DNA of 64,000 bases, taken from Glandiceps talaboti. Lineage: Eukaryota > Hemichordata > Enteropneusta > Spengelidae. Each line of letters begins with the position of its first letter. Position 1 is the stretch's first letter. The notes under the pieces are model-generated. The model was not told the DNA's origin and did no database searches. It worked only from the letters and a program-made list of their open reading frames with translations. Shown piece by piece: positions 47,173-58,829 of the stretch. The stretch is from assembly GCF_964340395.1 (NCBI RefSeq), contig NC_135565.1, forward strand, positions 4,174,142 through 4,238,141, in the 5' to 3' direction. A program made the position numbers and the translations under genes.

Positions 47173-47864
47173 CCTTCCTTGAAAAATCAGTGTGAAACAA
47201 CATTGACCAAAGTATGTGTTTGTAACTCAATATATTTCAAAAGATAAAAAAACATATAAATTATTTTGTTATTGTATGTATATAAATGTATGTACAGTAT
47301 TACCCAACTTTTTTACATTTTATGAATCTTTTTCACATTATTGAGTTACAAACATGGACTTGACATACATGTATATTGTTTCACATTGATTTTTCAAGTA
47401 GGAAGCCGTGATAAAATTTGTTTTATAAATTAAAAATCCAAAATAGATACCAAGTCCTCATCCATGCATGTATGGCTAACTGTGCAAAGCCATACAAAAA
47501 TAAATATTATGTAGCTTGTAACTTTGATATGTAGAAAGAGATTTAATCATTAGCTTGCTTACTTTCCCAGTGTATAGAAACAGATTACTGGTATTCAGCC
47601 AGCAACTGGCAGGGTTCCAGGATAAATAGTTCTCTTCCATGGCAAGCCATTTGTTTGTGTAATAGTGTTAACAGTAGCAACATGTACCAGTGTATATGTA
47701 CATGTATATTGTATTCGGGTATTCAATGGCACTGTTCTAAAATTAGCAACAAATTATTGTAAACAGCTTTGTTGATAACTACTACTAGAGTTCAATGTTC
47801 TCTACACTTGACCAGAAGGGAAAAAGATCAATGACCTTTTCATGCAGGCACTATTAAAATACAA

Positions 47865-48215
47865 CTGCAGACTTCCAAGCATTGAGGAATGGATCCTGTT
47901 ACAAACAAGGAACTTAAACAAAAGAATTGGGTTCATAACACTTGGCACAGCAGGTTGTAACAACATAGGCTTGTAGTACATTTTATGGTTTGATAAGAAC
48001 AGTGTTATGGCCTCTTTATGTGTACATGAAATGCCAGGGGAACTGTAAATTTGTTTGTGAACATGAACTATTATGTAAAGAGGCCATACAACTGTTCTTA
48101 TCAAATGATGGAATGTAATACAAGTCTCTGCTGTTCCAACATGCTATGCCAAGTGTTATTAATCCAATTCAGTTGTTTATATTTGTACTTGCCCTGTTTG
48201 TAACAGGTTCCGTTT
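47865..48215. mobile_element. foldback element with ~130-bp inverted arms
   Basis: The left arm (CCTGTTACAAACAAGG ... ACACTTGGCACAGCA ... GATAAGAACAGTGTTATGGC) is inverted at 48074-48210 (GCCATACAACTGTTCTTATC ... GCTATGCCAAGTGTTATTA ... CCCTGTTTGTAACAGG). Same family as 9465-9995. No coding capacity. Confidence 0.8.
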
Positions 48216-48663
48216 GTCAATTTGTCAATGCTTCAATGTCGGCAGTGGTTCCATTAGTTGACCCTTTAGGAGCAAGGGAAGGAATACCCATTCCCATAAG
48301 ACCAAATCTCTGAACATCTGCAAACTAAAATAATTTGCTGTACTGGAGGCATTGATAATGATGCTTTGTTGTATCAATTCATTTGCATTGACATTGTGCA
48401 AAAATCAGTGTCCATTGTAAGTGTTCCTGTGTAACTGTTATTTCACCTGGGTTCCCAAACAAAATTACCATAGACTGTATGGGAAAACACTGCCATTTTT
48501 ACCTCTTACTCCCTCTCAGTAACCATGTAGCAAACAAAAATCCATGTTTTTTGTTCAAAGACAATAACTTGGCTTGTACATGGTATACAGGTAATATACA
48601 TTGCATGTACGTTTGTCTCTAAAAATAGAAAACCAAATAACTGGGATATTGTTTTGTTTGCAG

Positions 48664-48721
48664 GATTTCTCAGTGTGTGATCAACTCACAGACATTTGTT
48701 TGGTAAGTTACACATTTCAAG
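48664..48721 (+). other. EIF4G2: eIF4G2 5' UTR portion of the first coding exon
   Basis: Starts after acceptor TTGTTTTGTTTGCAG (48663). It contains no ATG. An in-frame TAA at 48704-48706 lies six codons before the GTG start. A donor-like TTTG|GTAAGT at 48702 falls inside it and could allow alternative splicing of the leader. Confidence 0.65.
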
Positions 48722-48918
48722 GTGGAAGGCCCCATCGCAGCCAGTGGTGCTTCTCGTAGTGCTGGGCCAAAGAGAGGAAGGCAACAGCAAGGGACACCAC
48801 AGAGCACACATCATACCAACACCAAAACCTATCTACGATGGATTCCTCCAAGTACATATAAACGAGATGTCGTTTCTATACACCAGAAACAGGACACTAC
48901 ATTTAGACGTGTGCGAGG
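48722..48918 (+). CDS. EIF4G2: eIF4G2 coding exon 1, non-AUG (GTG) start
   Basis: GTG at 48722 has A at -3 and G at +4, and encodes (V/M)[11 protein letters not shown]. Human eIF4G2 begins at GUG with VESAIAEGGASR. No in-frame ATG lies between the TAA at 48704 and the GTG. The exon continues through [13 protein letters not shown] to FRRVR, matching human WIPARSTRRD...FRKVR. Donor GTAAGT at 48919. Confidence 0.93.
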
Positions 48919-51900
48919 GTAAGTAATCTTCCTGGTTGTTGACAATATTCCACTCAGTTCTTGAGTGGAGGTGGGGAATTGATAGCAGTAAAATTATGAA
49001 TTGAAGTGAATGTAATGTGGTATGGTTAACAGCTGCAAAGAAATCAGAAACTCATCACAGTGCTTGCTACTTCTACAAGTGGGACAAGCTGAGTTTATGA
49101 ATCAAGCTTTTTTACTCAAATGAAAATACTTACATAATTTTTTAAAACATTCATTCCTTTACATGTAATTATTCTATCTTGGTATTTCTGTCAATACATG
49201 CCTTTTATATAACATTGCAAGTATCATCTGGCATTTTTAGAACAGTTGATTGCACAGTTGGAATTTCCTCAACAATTTTTCATATGCATGATAAATTACG
49301 TCATTGGTTTGTTTATAGGTTATACCTCCATAATACTAGGTTTGAGTTCAATCATTTGTAAGCGGTGGTTAAGTGTGCTTCAAGTGTGGCTGTTGATCAT
49401 AAGTGAAAGTGTCAAACTTTATATCTTCAATATTTGTATTAGCAATTCTAACAATTGTGTTTTCTTTGATTTTCTACAGTATACTCAATAAGTTAACACC
49501 AGAGAAGTTTGATAAACTGAGCTTAGAACTCCTCAATGTTGGCATAGACTCCAAAGTTATTCTCAAGGGGGTTATTTTGTTGGTAAGTATAAAACAAAGA
49601 ATTATGCACAATTGTACAGCATTATTTATACTTTAAGAAAGTTTAATATCATGAAAATACTGACACAGACACAAACAGTTCAATTGCAACAGTTGTCAGT
49701 TGTTCCAGTCAAACTTGTGTGTCTCAAGGTCCAATACTTTGTGATCATGCCAGTAGCTAGTTATTCTTGTGTGTATCAAGGTCCAGTAATTTGTAATCAT
49801 GCCAGTAGCTAGTTATAATTATCTGACTAAGCAGAAATTTACAGTTTTACAAACACTAAATTCATTATGTTTTGTGAGAACTTGAGATTGACAATGATTA
49901 TTAAAGGGGAATGCCACTTTAGGAAATAGAGACATTTTCATAAACCATACGTTCTGGAAAATCATTTCATGATTTTACATCGCCTACAAGTACATGTTGT
50001 ACTTGCGATTTCAGAGAAACATCAAGTTGATCATGTGCATTTATAGGTATATCTTTGCTATGGGCTATTGCATCATGGGAATCTGCAGAAATAATGTTTG
50101 AACACTGAATAATCCTGAGTACAGAGTGCAAAAATAAAATGTTACACACATCAGTGTAAAACAGCTGTCATGAATATTCATTGTCAACCATTGGATATGT
50201 TATTTCTGCTGACTCCCATGATACAATAGCTCAAAGCAAAAATATCCTATAACGGCACAAGTTCAACTTCAGGTTTCTCTGAAATTGCAAGTAATTGTAG
50301 GTGATGTAAAGTTATAAAATGACTCTCCAGAACCCGTAGTTTATGAAAATGTCTGTATTTCCTGGAGTGGTGTTCCCCTTTAACAATAAAAAGCATTTTG
50401 ATATCAGATGACCTTTGAACATTAACCTATAGAAGCATTGCCATGGTGATACGAAAGACATCGTACATTACACATACATTATTAATGGTAGCCATACAAA
50501 ATAATTTCCCTTTCAATATGTTTTTTGTGTGTTAATGTTGATATGGACTCTACTTTAATTCTCCAAATTGTTATTTTTTGGGGGTGAGACACTGAGAGTC
50601 AAACCAAATGTACATTATTAATGTTGTTAGCGTAGAATAATTTCCTCCCCTGAATTGTTTTTCTCCATACTTGGCACAAAGCCAAGTCATTTCAAAACAG
50701 ATACTGTTTCAGCGTTTGAAAAAACAGTTGCACAAAATAATGTTTGGTAAAAATGAATATGATCATATTAAATTAATATTTGCTAAAAACTTCATTTAGG
50801 TAAGAATAAGAAGCAGAGGTCCGCTTGTGAGTCAACAGTATTGCGCAGTGTTTCATTCATTTACATTTAATTGTTGTGAAACTTTCAAGCAACTCAAATT
50901 ACTTGTTTTCCTTTCTTTGCCAAATAATGTAGTTCAGTGGTATATTTTTAAATCGTCTCGAGTGCAAAATAATTTCAACTCTTTGTTCATTATAATTTTC
51001 TCTTCTTTGCAAAGATCTTTGAAAAAAGTTTCAGACGAGTCAAGTATATTCACACAGATTAGATTTGTACTGGATTGATTTTCTTTGTCATATGTGTTAC
51101 AATGTATACATTTAATGCATTGTTTCATTCATCATATTTTTTTTTTCTTTTCTCTACCAAGATCTTTGAAAAAGCTTTAGATGAGCAAAAGTATAGTTCT
51201 ACCTATGCACAGCTATGTAGACGATTGTGTGAAGACGCTCCCAACTTTGAACCATCAGGCAGCTCAGGACCCTCCGTAAGTATTTGATGATGGTGACTTG
51301 ACATGGACACAATCATGATTTGCAAAGTGACATACACACTGGCACTCAAGCAGCATCAGGTTCTGATACATATATTTATCCCAAACAGTGGTAAAAATAC
51401 AACTCTTTGTTCACATTATTTCACTGTTTTCGAAATCGGCAGTAGGGGAGGTTTGGTAGCACCACAGTGTTTTCGAAATCGGCAGTATTTTTTTTGGGGG
51501 GGTGGGGGGTGTTATTGTGTTTTGGATTTTGATGGAAGAAAAAATCCATGAATCTACAGTGGCATGACCTTGTCTAGAGTGTTGTATTTTCTCTTGTCCC
51601 CATTTCTTTAATACAATATAGTTTTGCTTTAGATAAAAATCAATACAATAGTTGGTGTTTATTAGTATACTAATCTATTATGACTGCTACTAACAGATGG
51701 TATAATCTACACCTGTTATGACATCAACTGAACCTGTCAAACTCCAGTGACTTGATCGTTTCACAATCATGTGTTTTCTCTAGAAACCATCTTAAATATG
51801 TTGCAATAAGGTTACATGTATGTAAGGTTATGAAAACAACACAAGGTTCTGTGTACTGATCAATAAAAAGTTGCCATGGAAACTAGTTCATCCATGACAG

Positions 51901-54868
51901 GTCACCATGGAAACTAACTTATCAATAACATGTTGCCATGGAAACTTTTAAATAACTGTCTAATTTTAATTACCTTTTGAATTATTATAATAGTATTATA
52001 TTATATTTTTCTAACTGAGTGACTTGAAAAACATGGTGGGACTGTGTGTTTCCAATACCACACGACACAATTTTATTTTATGGTTAATCTACATGAAAAA
52101 GTCCTCTGAATACTTGAAGTAGCTTTAGCACCATATATGGGCATTGCCGTACAAGGTTTGCTGAAATTCGATGCATTGGTATGATTAAGGTACAAACCGG
52201 TGACCAAAGAATTCAATTAAAATCACTAACAATGGACATTAAAATAACACAGTAAATGGTTCATTACATTTCAATCAATTTATAACATGTTTTAGGAAAG
52301 TTGCAATGCTGATTAATTACCTTGGCCACACAAATATGCCATTTTGTACAATCATGCCAAACCATATTTGTATGCAAGCTAGGGAGACTGGTCTTAGACC
52401 CCTCAGTCTTTTGGTGAAAGTGTAGGTGACTTTGACTCTTAGCTTGCCCTTATTTGTAGTCCTGTCCTTATAACACCCAATTTATCAGTTGGCTGTGTAA
52501 ATTTGTCTTTAATTAGATAGAGTGTAGAACAAAACACAATTTTCCTATATTACAGAACATTAATCTTTTTGTAAAATTTGTGACAATGACTAATTGTTGT
52601 TGTGTTCTTGTTTATTGCAGACATTCCAGCGTCTACTGATCTCCAAGTGCCAAGATGAGTTTGAGAACAGATCCCGGGCATTTGCAGGTAAATTTTGTAA
52701 ATATGAAGTGTTGAAAGAAAAATAACTGACCTTATTTTACAACTTTTTTTCACACACAGTATCCAAATATGTACATGGCTGCCAATTTTCTTGTCCTTCA
52801 TACTACCTCAGACTCCATCAAATCATGAGGGCGCCCTTTTATCTGGTTCCCTATAACTGTTGTTATGGTAACTAAAAGACTAAATACTGTAAACTAGTTA
52901 TCTTTGTCACTAGAAAAATGTGCAAGTTTATAGTCTTCAGCTAAATCCAACAGACTAATTTTTATGAATTACTGCGTCTGGTGTACTGTTTATTTACAGA
53001 GGGGCATTTTAGTCACTACAACTTATTGTCACATTTTTGTTTGCTAGTGAAATAAACAAACTAAGTTCTCAGTGAAAATGTCTGGGTTTATATTACAGTA
53101 TGAAATTGTACTCAATAATCCCCTCTCTATATTTGGGTTTGGTTTTAAATGTCAGAAATTTTTCTTACTGTTTACATATGCGATATCTAATATAGTATAT
53201 AGTTATATAAACCTGTACAACAGTTGCTCCAATCAGTAGCATTTCATGAAGTCTTCAAGAGGTTTTGATGTCATAAAATTATTGTATGATTCTTAAAATA
53301 TTGTTTGATGTGTGGTTACATTATCCTCAATCAATTCCTGTTTTTTGGTGGTTTGTATTACATGTTTGTTTGTTTGTTATTTATAGCCTATGACTCGGCT
53401 GGCCCACTTTCTCCTGAGGAACAGGAGGAGAGACGTAGTGCTAAACGTAAGATGCTTGGCAACATCAAGTTCATTGGTAAGTTTTCCTGATTTATGTTAC
53501 AGTTCCGAAGTCACCTTCAGATTTGCTAGCATATGGTCAGCTCAATGTTAACATAGGACTGGTGTAGGCATTAACCCTTCCAGTTGCTAACACATACTGG
53601 TGAGGTGTTAGTGTCAGCCTAGTGTTAGCACTGAGCTAGTCTGGTGTTAACATAGGACTGGTGAAGGCATTAACCCTTCCAGTTGCTAACACACACTGGT
53701 GAGGTGTGTGTGCCAGCCTAGTGTTACTGAGCTAGTCTGGTGTTAACATAGGACTGGTGTAGGCATTAACCCTACCAGCTGCTAACACATACTGGTAAAG
53801 TGTGTGTACCAGTCTAGTGTTAGCACTGAGCTAGTCTGGTGTTAACATAGGACTGGTACAGGCATTAATCCTTCCAGTTGCTAACACACACTGGTGAGGT
53901 GTGTGTGCCAGCCTAGTGTTACTGAGCTAGCCTGGTGTTAATGCAGGACTGGTGTAGGCATTAACCCTTCCAGTCTATAACTGATGAGGTGTCATTGCCC
54001 AGTGACCAATTAACTGTTAAATAGTAATTCTATCAATGGTAAAATATGATTTTATATGGACATTGACTTATTGAGCCATAGTTTTCAAAAAATAATTTTG
54101 AGAAATTCAATCAATGCAGTTTGGCAACTTGTAACCAGAATTGATAAAAGTTATTATTTATGCATGATAATCTTGTTGATATTTTTGGTGTTTCAGGCGA
54201 ACTTGGAAAACTGGATATGCTACATGAGTCAATTTTACATAGGTGCATTAAGCAGGTAGGTTATGGAATAATTACTACTCTGGCAACTGAGGTTACAGTT
54301 TAGTGAGATACTGAAACTAAATCTATTGTCCAATGTGGTAGATTACACAAGTGGGTGATAGCAGTTCCTCTGTTGTGCAGATGTAATCACCCTGTGATCA
54401 AGATAGTGTAAACATATGAAGTATCATAGAATGTACAAGATTTGAAGAATGTAGAAACAACAAATGATATCTTGTGGCAATAGTTAGATTTTTACATTAT
54501 TTAAGGCAAGAACCCATGGTTGTTGAAAAGGTGCAACTGTAGTAGCGCCCCTGTGGTTGAAACAAGGGTAAACTGTAGTAGTACGCCTGTGTTCAATATT
54601 CAGTCTTGTTTAATGGGAAATTGTAATAGCGCCTTCATTAGACTTGAGTTGGATAGAGGAAAATGACAAAGTGCTTAAAGTTGGCCAGTATATCATACAC
54701 ACATCTTACTTCCACCTTCATGTACTGTAAAAGAGATTTATCACAACATGTCTGTTATAATATTACTTTTTCGACATTGTGCTATCTGTAACTTTTATAT
54801 CTCCAGTGTTGATGGGTAGTTGTATTAATGTCATCTGTCAGCAATGAAATTGAAACCCCATGATTGAT

Positions 54869-54901
<33 letters not shown>

Positions 54902-55098
54902 AATATACCTCTCTGTTTTGATTGATATGGTTGCAGTTGCTTGATAAGAAAAAGAACCAGTCTGTATCAGACATCACAGAAGACTTGGAATGTCTCTGTC
55001 AGATAATGAAGACTGTAGGCCCAAGATTGGACTCACAAAGAGCCAAGGTAGGCAGACGGAAACCTGGGTGGGTGCGTGTGGGGGGGGGGGGGGGGGGG

Positions 55099-55132
<34 letters not shown>

Positions 55133-58100
55133 GGAGAGAAGAGAAAGAGTTTTCTAGATTGAAAGTTGTAAGGAAGAAAATGTCAGATGTGTAAGAAAGT
55201 GGGTGACTAGGAGTGTAAGGCAGGTATACAGATAAGAGAGAAATGAAGGATTTGATAGGAGAACTAAAGAAAATGTAATCTCCATCAGTGTATGACAAGA
55301 AAAAATGATGAGTTTGAAAGACTAGAATGAAACTATAAAATATGGCCATGTAGTATGTCATGCATCTCAAGATTTTAATCATGTGATTGTATTTTACAGG
55401 CTCTTATGGATCAGTATTTTATGCGTATGCATGTTTTAGCCAACAATACAGATCTCCCTGCTCGCATTAGATTTATGTTGCAAGATACACTTGAACTCAG
55501 AGAAAGCAGTGTAAGTAAACTTGATGCTCCTCTTTTGTGAACAGTGCCCTCTGGTGGCAGTCGTTTGATAAATATTACTCCACAGTGACATATTTTCAGT
55601 GATGTTGATGTGGCAATACATAAAGTCTGCATGATAGGGTAAGAATTCAATTGACATAATATAGTGTTCACTAGACCACTACAGTAGGAACAGTACATCT
55701 GATTGGACAATGGAAATAGTTTCATCCCACATGTAGAACAGCAAGGAGTAAGATTTTGTTTGTATGATATATTGATAGACCCAAGACACATTGTAGTGTT
55801 CACTGGGAGCATAGCATCAGTGCATGTGTCTGGTTCCTAGCATCAGTGCATGCGTTTGGTTCCTAGCATAAATGCGTTTGGTTCCATGAACTTGGATGGG
55901 ATGATACTCCATGCAGGATCCCTGTGCTGTGCAGTCAACATGTCAAATATTCTTGAATGAGTAGTGATTTTTTGACTTGTTTCATTTCAGTGGGTGCCAC
56001 GTAAAGTTCTGCAAGATAGCAGTCCAAGAACTATAGAACAAATACGACATGAGGCTACAAAGGTTAGTTACTGAATCAATTACACCATGAACACAATCAA
56101 AGCTATGAAATATGAGACTTGTTATACAGGTAGAGAACTGTATATGTCCAATCAGCACCAAGTTCTATTTGACCAATCATCAAAGAGTTCTATTTGACCA
56201 ATCAGCACCAATTTCTATTTGACCAATCAGCACCAATTTCTATTTGACCAATCAGCACCAATTTCTATTTGACCAATCAGCACCAATTTCTATTTGACAA
56301 ATCATCTTTGACTGAGAGTTGTATTTGACCAATCATTGAGTTCAGTTTGACCAATTACAACTAAGTTCTATTTGACCTATCACCTCTGTGCTGTTTCACC
56401 AATCAGCACACCAGACAGATTTCTGTCCAATTTTTCCATTCTGTGCATATGATATAGTCCATAGGCCTCTGGAAGTCAAGATCTTAATATTGTTGAACAA
56501 ATATCATAATTTGGCTAATACTTAGTCTTAATAGCTGTCTGACCTGAGCTGTGTCATATAGTATACAGCAAGTAAGTTGACATTATGACAGGTGATTTAT
56601 TAACACACAATTGTAACTGTTTGCTTTATGTTCTGGCGTGCTCTTCAGGACTATGGTGTGTTTTTTCCACCCAATGGGCCAAATTTGAAACATAAGGACT
56701 TCTTTGGCGGCCCTTTTGATGACGGTATAGACATGCTTGGTGTCCAGAAACGAGGCGGTGTAATCACAGGTGGACTGAGTGATGTCTTCATGCCATCCAT
56801 GGGTAAGTACACAAACTTAATGCTTGCTAGCTTTACAGTAACTGTCAAGTTGTCCACATAATAATTGGGTGATAATACTCAATCAAGCTAATAATAGCAA
56901 ACTAAAATGGAACTATATTTTAAGAAATACTGTGACAGATATCTTTACTGTATATTTATAATACTGTAGTCCAACATTAGGAGATAAAAAATCTGTAACA
57001 TTCTCTAAAATGGAAGTTTCATAGGCATTCTGTGAGTTCGTGAGTGTGTTACATGGTCAAAGTCATCTTGTATAATGAGTGTCATCTCCTTCCCATCCAA
57101 TATATGCAGAATTCTACGACCATCATATTTCAAGGAGTGGTAGATACCGTGCTTCAGCAGCTAAAACTAATCATTTTAAATCGTCTTTCGTCCCATCCGC
57201 TATCTCAGTTCTTAATAGCAATCATTGTCGCTCTTTTTAGTACTGTGCTGTTGTTCAGTTTTAGTATGTTGTGTAATATATGTAATGCTATCTTTTGTAT
57301 TGCTTTTATTTTTGTTTTACCTGCAAGAACTGTCGTTTTAATTTCCCCTGGTGGGATGAATACAGTAATTCTGATTCTGATTAACCCTACCCCTATATAC
57401 AGAGTAGGTCTTTGAACACTGAATGAGGTTAAATGTTTTGTCACTTGAGGAAAACTCGCTGTCAGAAACACCACCCTCCTGTGAGTGTAATTATATCAAT
57501 ATCCATTTAATGTGACTTGGTAATGAGTGTTCTCACTCAGGTATTCTCTTTCTACTGTAGGAAGCATAGGTACAGGACCAGGAGTTATTCAGGACAGTTT
57601 CAACGGCTACTCTCCACCCTTAGGACGACCACGTAGCCCACGGGCCAGTGACTCTCGAAATGCCAATGGAAACGGTAACCAAGGTAAGAAAACCTCCCCC
57701 GAATTGTAGTGATGCAGGTCATTCAAGGTCATGTAAAAAAAGAATGTAATCTGAAACTGAAATACATCCCAAAACATTCCAAAACTGAAATACATCCCAA
57801 AACATTCCAAAACTGAAATACATCCCAAAACATTCCAAAACTGAAATTTCATGACAGTGTTGTATACCAAGGATGTGTGCACCCTGACAGTGACCTCTGA
57901 CCCTGCTATTATTGTTCATGCACAGGTTACCAAAACTATTCCAACCAGAAAGGTCAATCACAGAGACAGCATGATGGTGGTAACCAAGGCAACCAGGGTT
58001 ATCAGAATCGTCAGGGCAACCAGCAGCGTGACCTACCCCCTAGGTTCATGAAGAAAGGTCCTTTCAGCTTGGGTTCTGAAGAGGTACGTGGTAGCTTACA

Positions 58101-58322
58101 ATATGAAAACATCACAGTTGTTAATTTGTCTGTCAGCATTTGTGATAAGTATGTCTGTCTTTGTTTTCCCAGTCTGTTGCAGTGTGAATTGGTGTGTCTC
58201 ATCATTTACTGGTGGTATGCATGTGTGTCTTTCTCACTCACTCTATATCATATATGGTGATGTGTTCATCTCTCAGTCTGTCTGGTGCCTTGTGTGTGTG
58301 TGTGTTTGGAGAGGCCTGTCTT

Positions 58323-58353
<31 letters not shown>

Positions 58354-58770
58354 AGACTGTCTCTTGCAACCAAAATTAGTTGATAAAGGTATTAGCCTCA
58401 ATTGACTACTTACAAACTCCATGTTCTGCATTACCTTGACAACAGTAAATCGCTAACAGTGACTTCAAACCCATAGCTATATTTTGAGTAATAATAATGT
58501 AATAATAAGTTATTACATGTGGACAATTGTTTTTAGTAATTTACTAATTTGTTTTCTCTCATCAGATAAGTCTACGTCCAGCTAAGGACTCTATGGTATT
58601 GAAACCACAAGCCCCCAGTATGATGCCATCAGCTAGACCAACCATTGGTCAGCTACCACAGTCAGCTATGGCGCCATCAAGTGCTCCACAAATGACTGTA
58701 CCAACTAACACACAGAACCAGCAGTCTTCACCCAAGGTATGGATACTATGAATAGAAATGCGCACACACG

Positions 58771-58829
<59 letters not shown>

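Larger units (their letters stand above)
43119..48663 (+). other. EIF4G2: eIF4G2 5' UTR intron (inferred)
   Basis: From donor GTAAGC at 43119 to acceptor TTTGCAG at 48663. It contains the 27-bp satellite and a foldback element. No coding sequence is supported in 43119-45037 or 47180-47860. The donor assignment is tentative. Confidence 0.4.

Noticed and set aside
46658-47182. 174-residue Pro/Tyr-rich frame resembling a structural protein
   Set aside because: Translation of the 27-bp satellite; equally open on the other strand.
48696-48926. Overlapping frame beginning at TTG 48696 and covering the first eIF4G2 exon
   Set aside because: Wrong frame relative to the conserved protein; the GTG frame at 48722 matches human eIF4G2 throughout.
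55411-55812. 133-residue minus-strand frame
   Set aside because: Antisense to eIF4G2 exon 8; a shadow frame.
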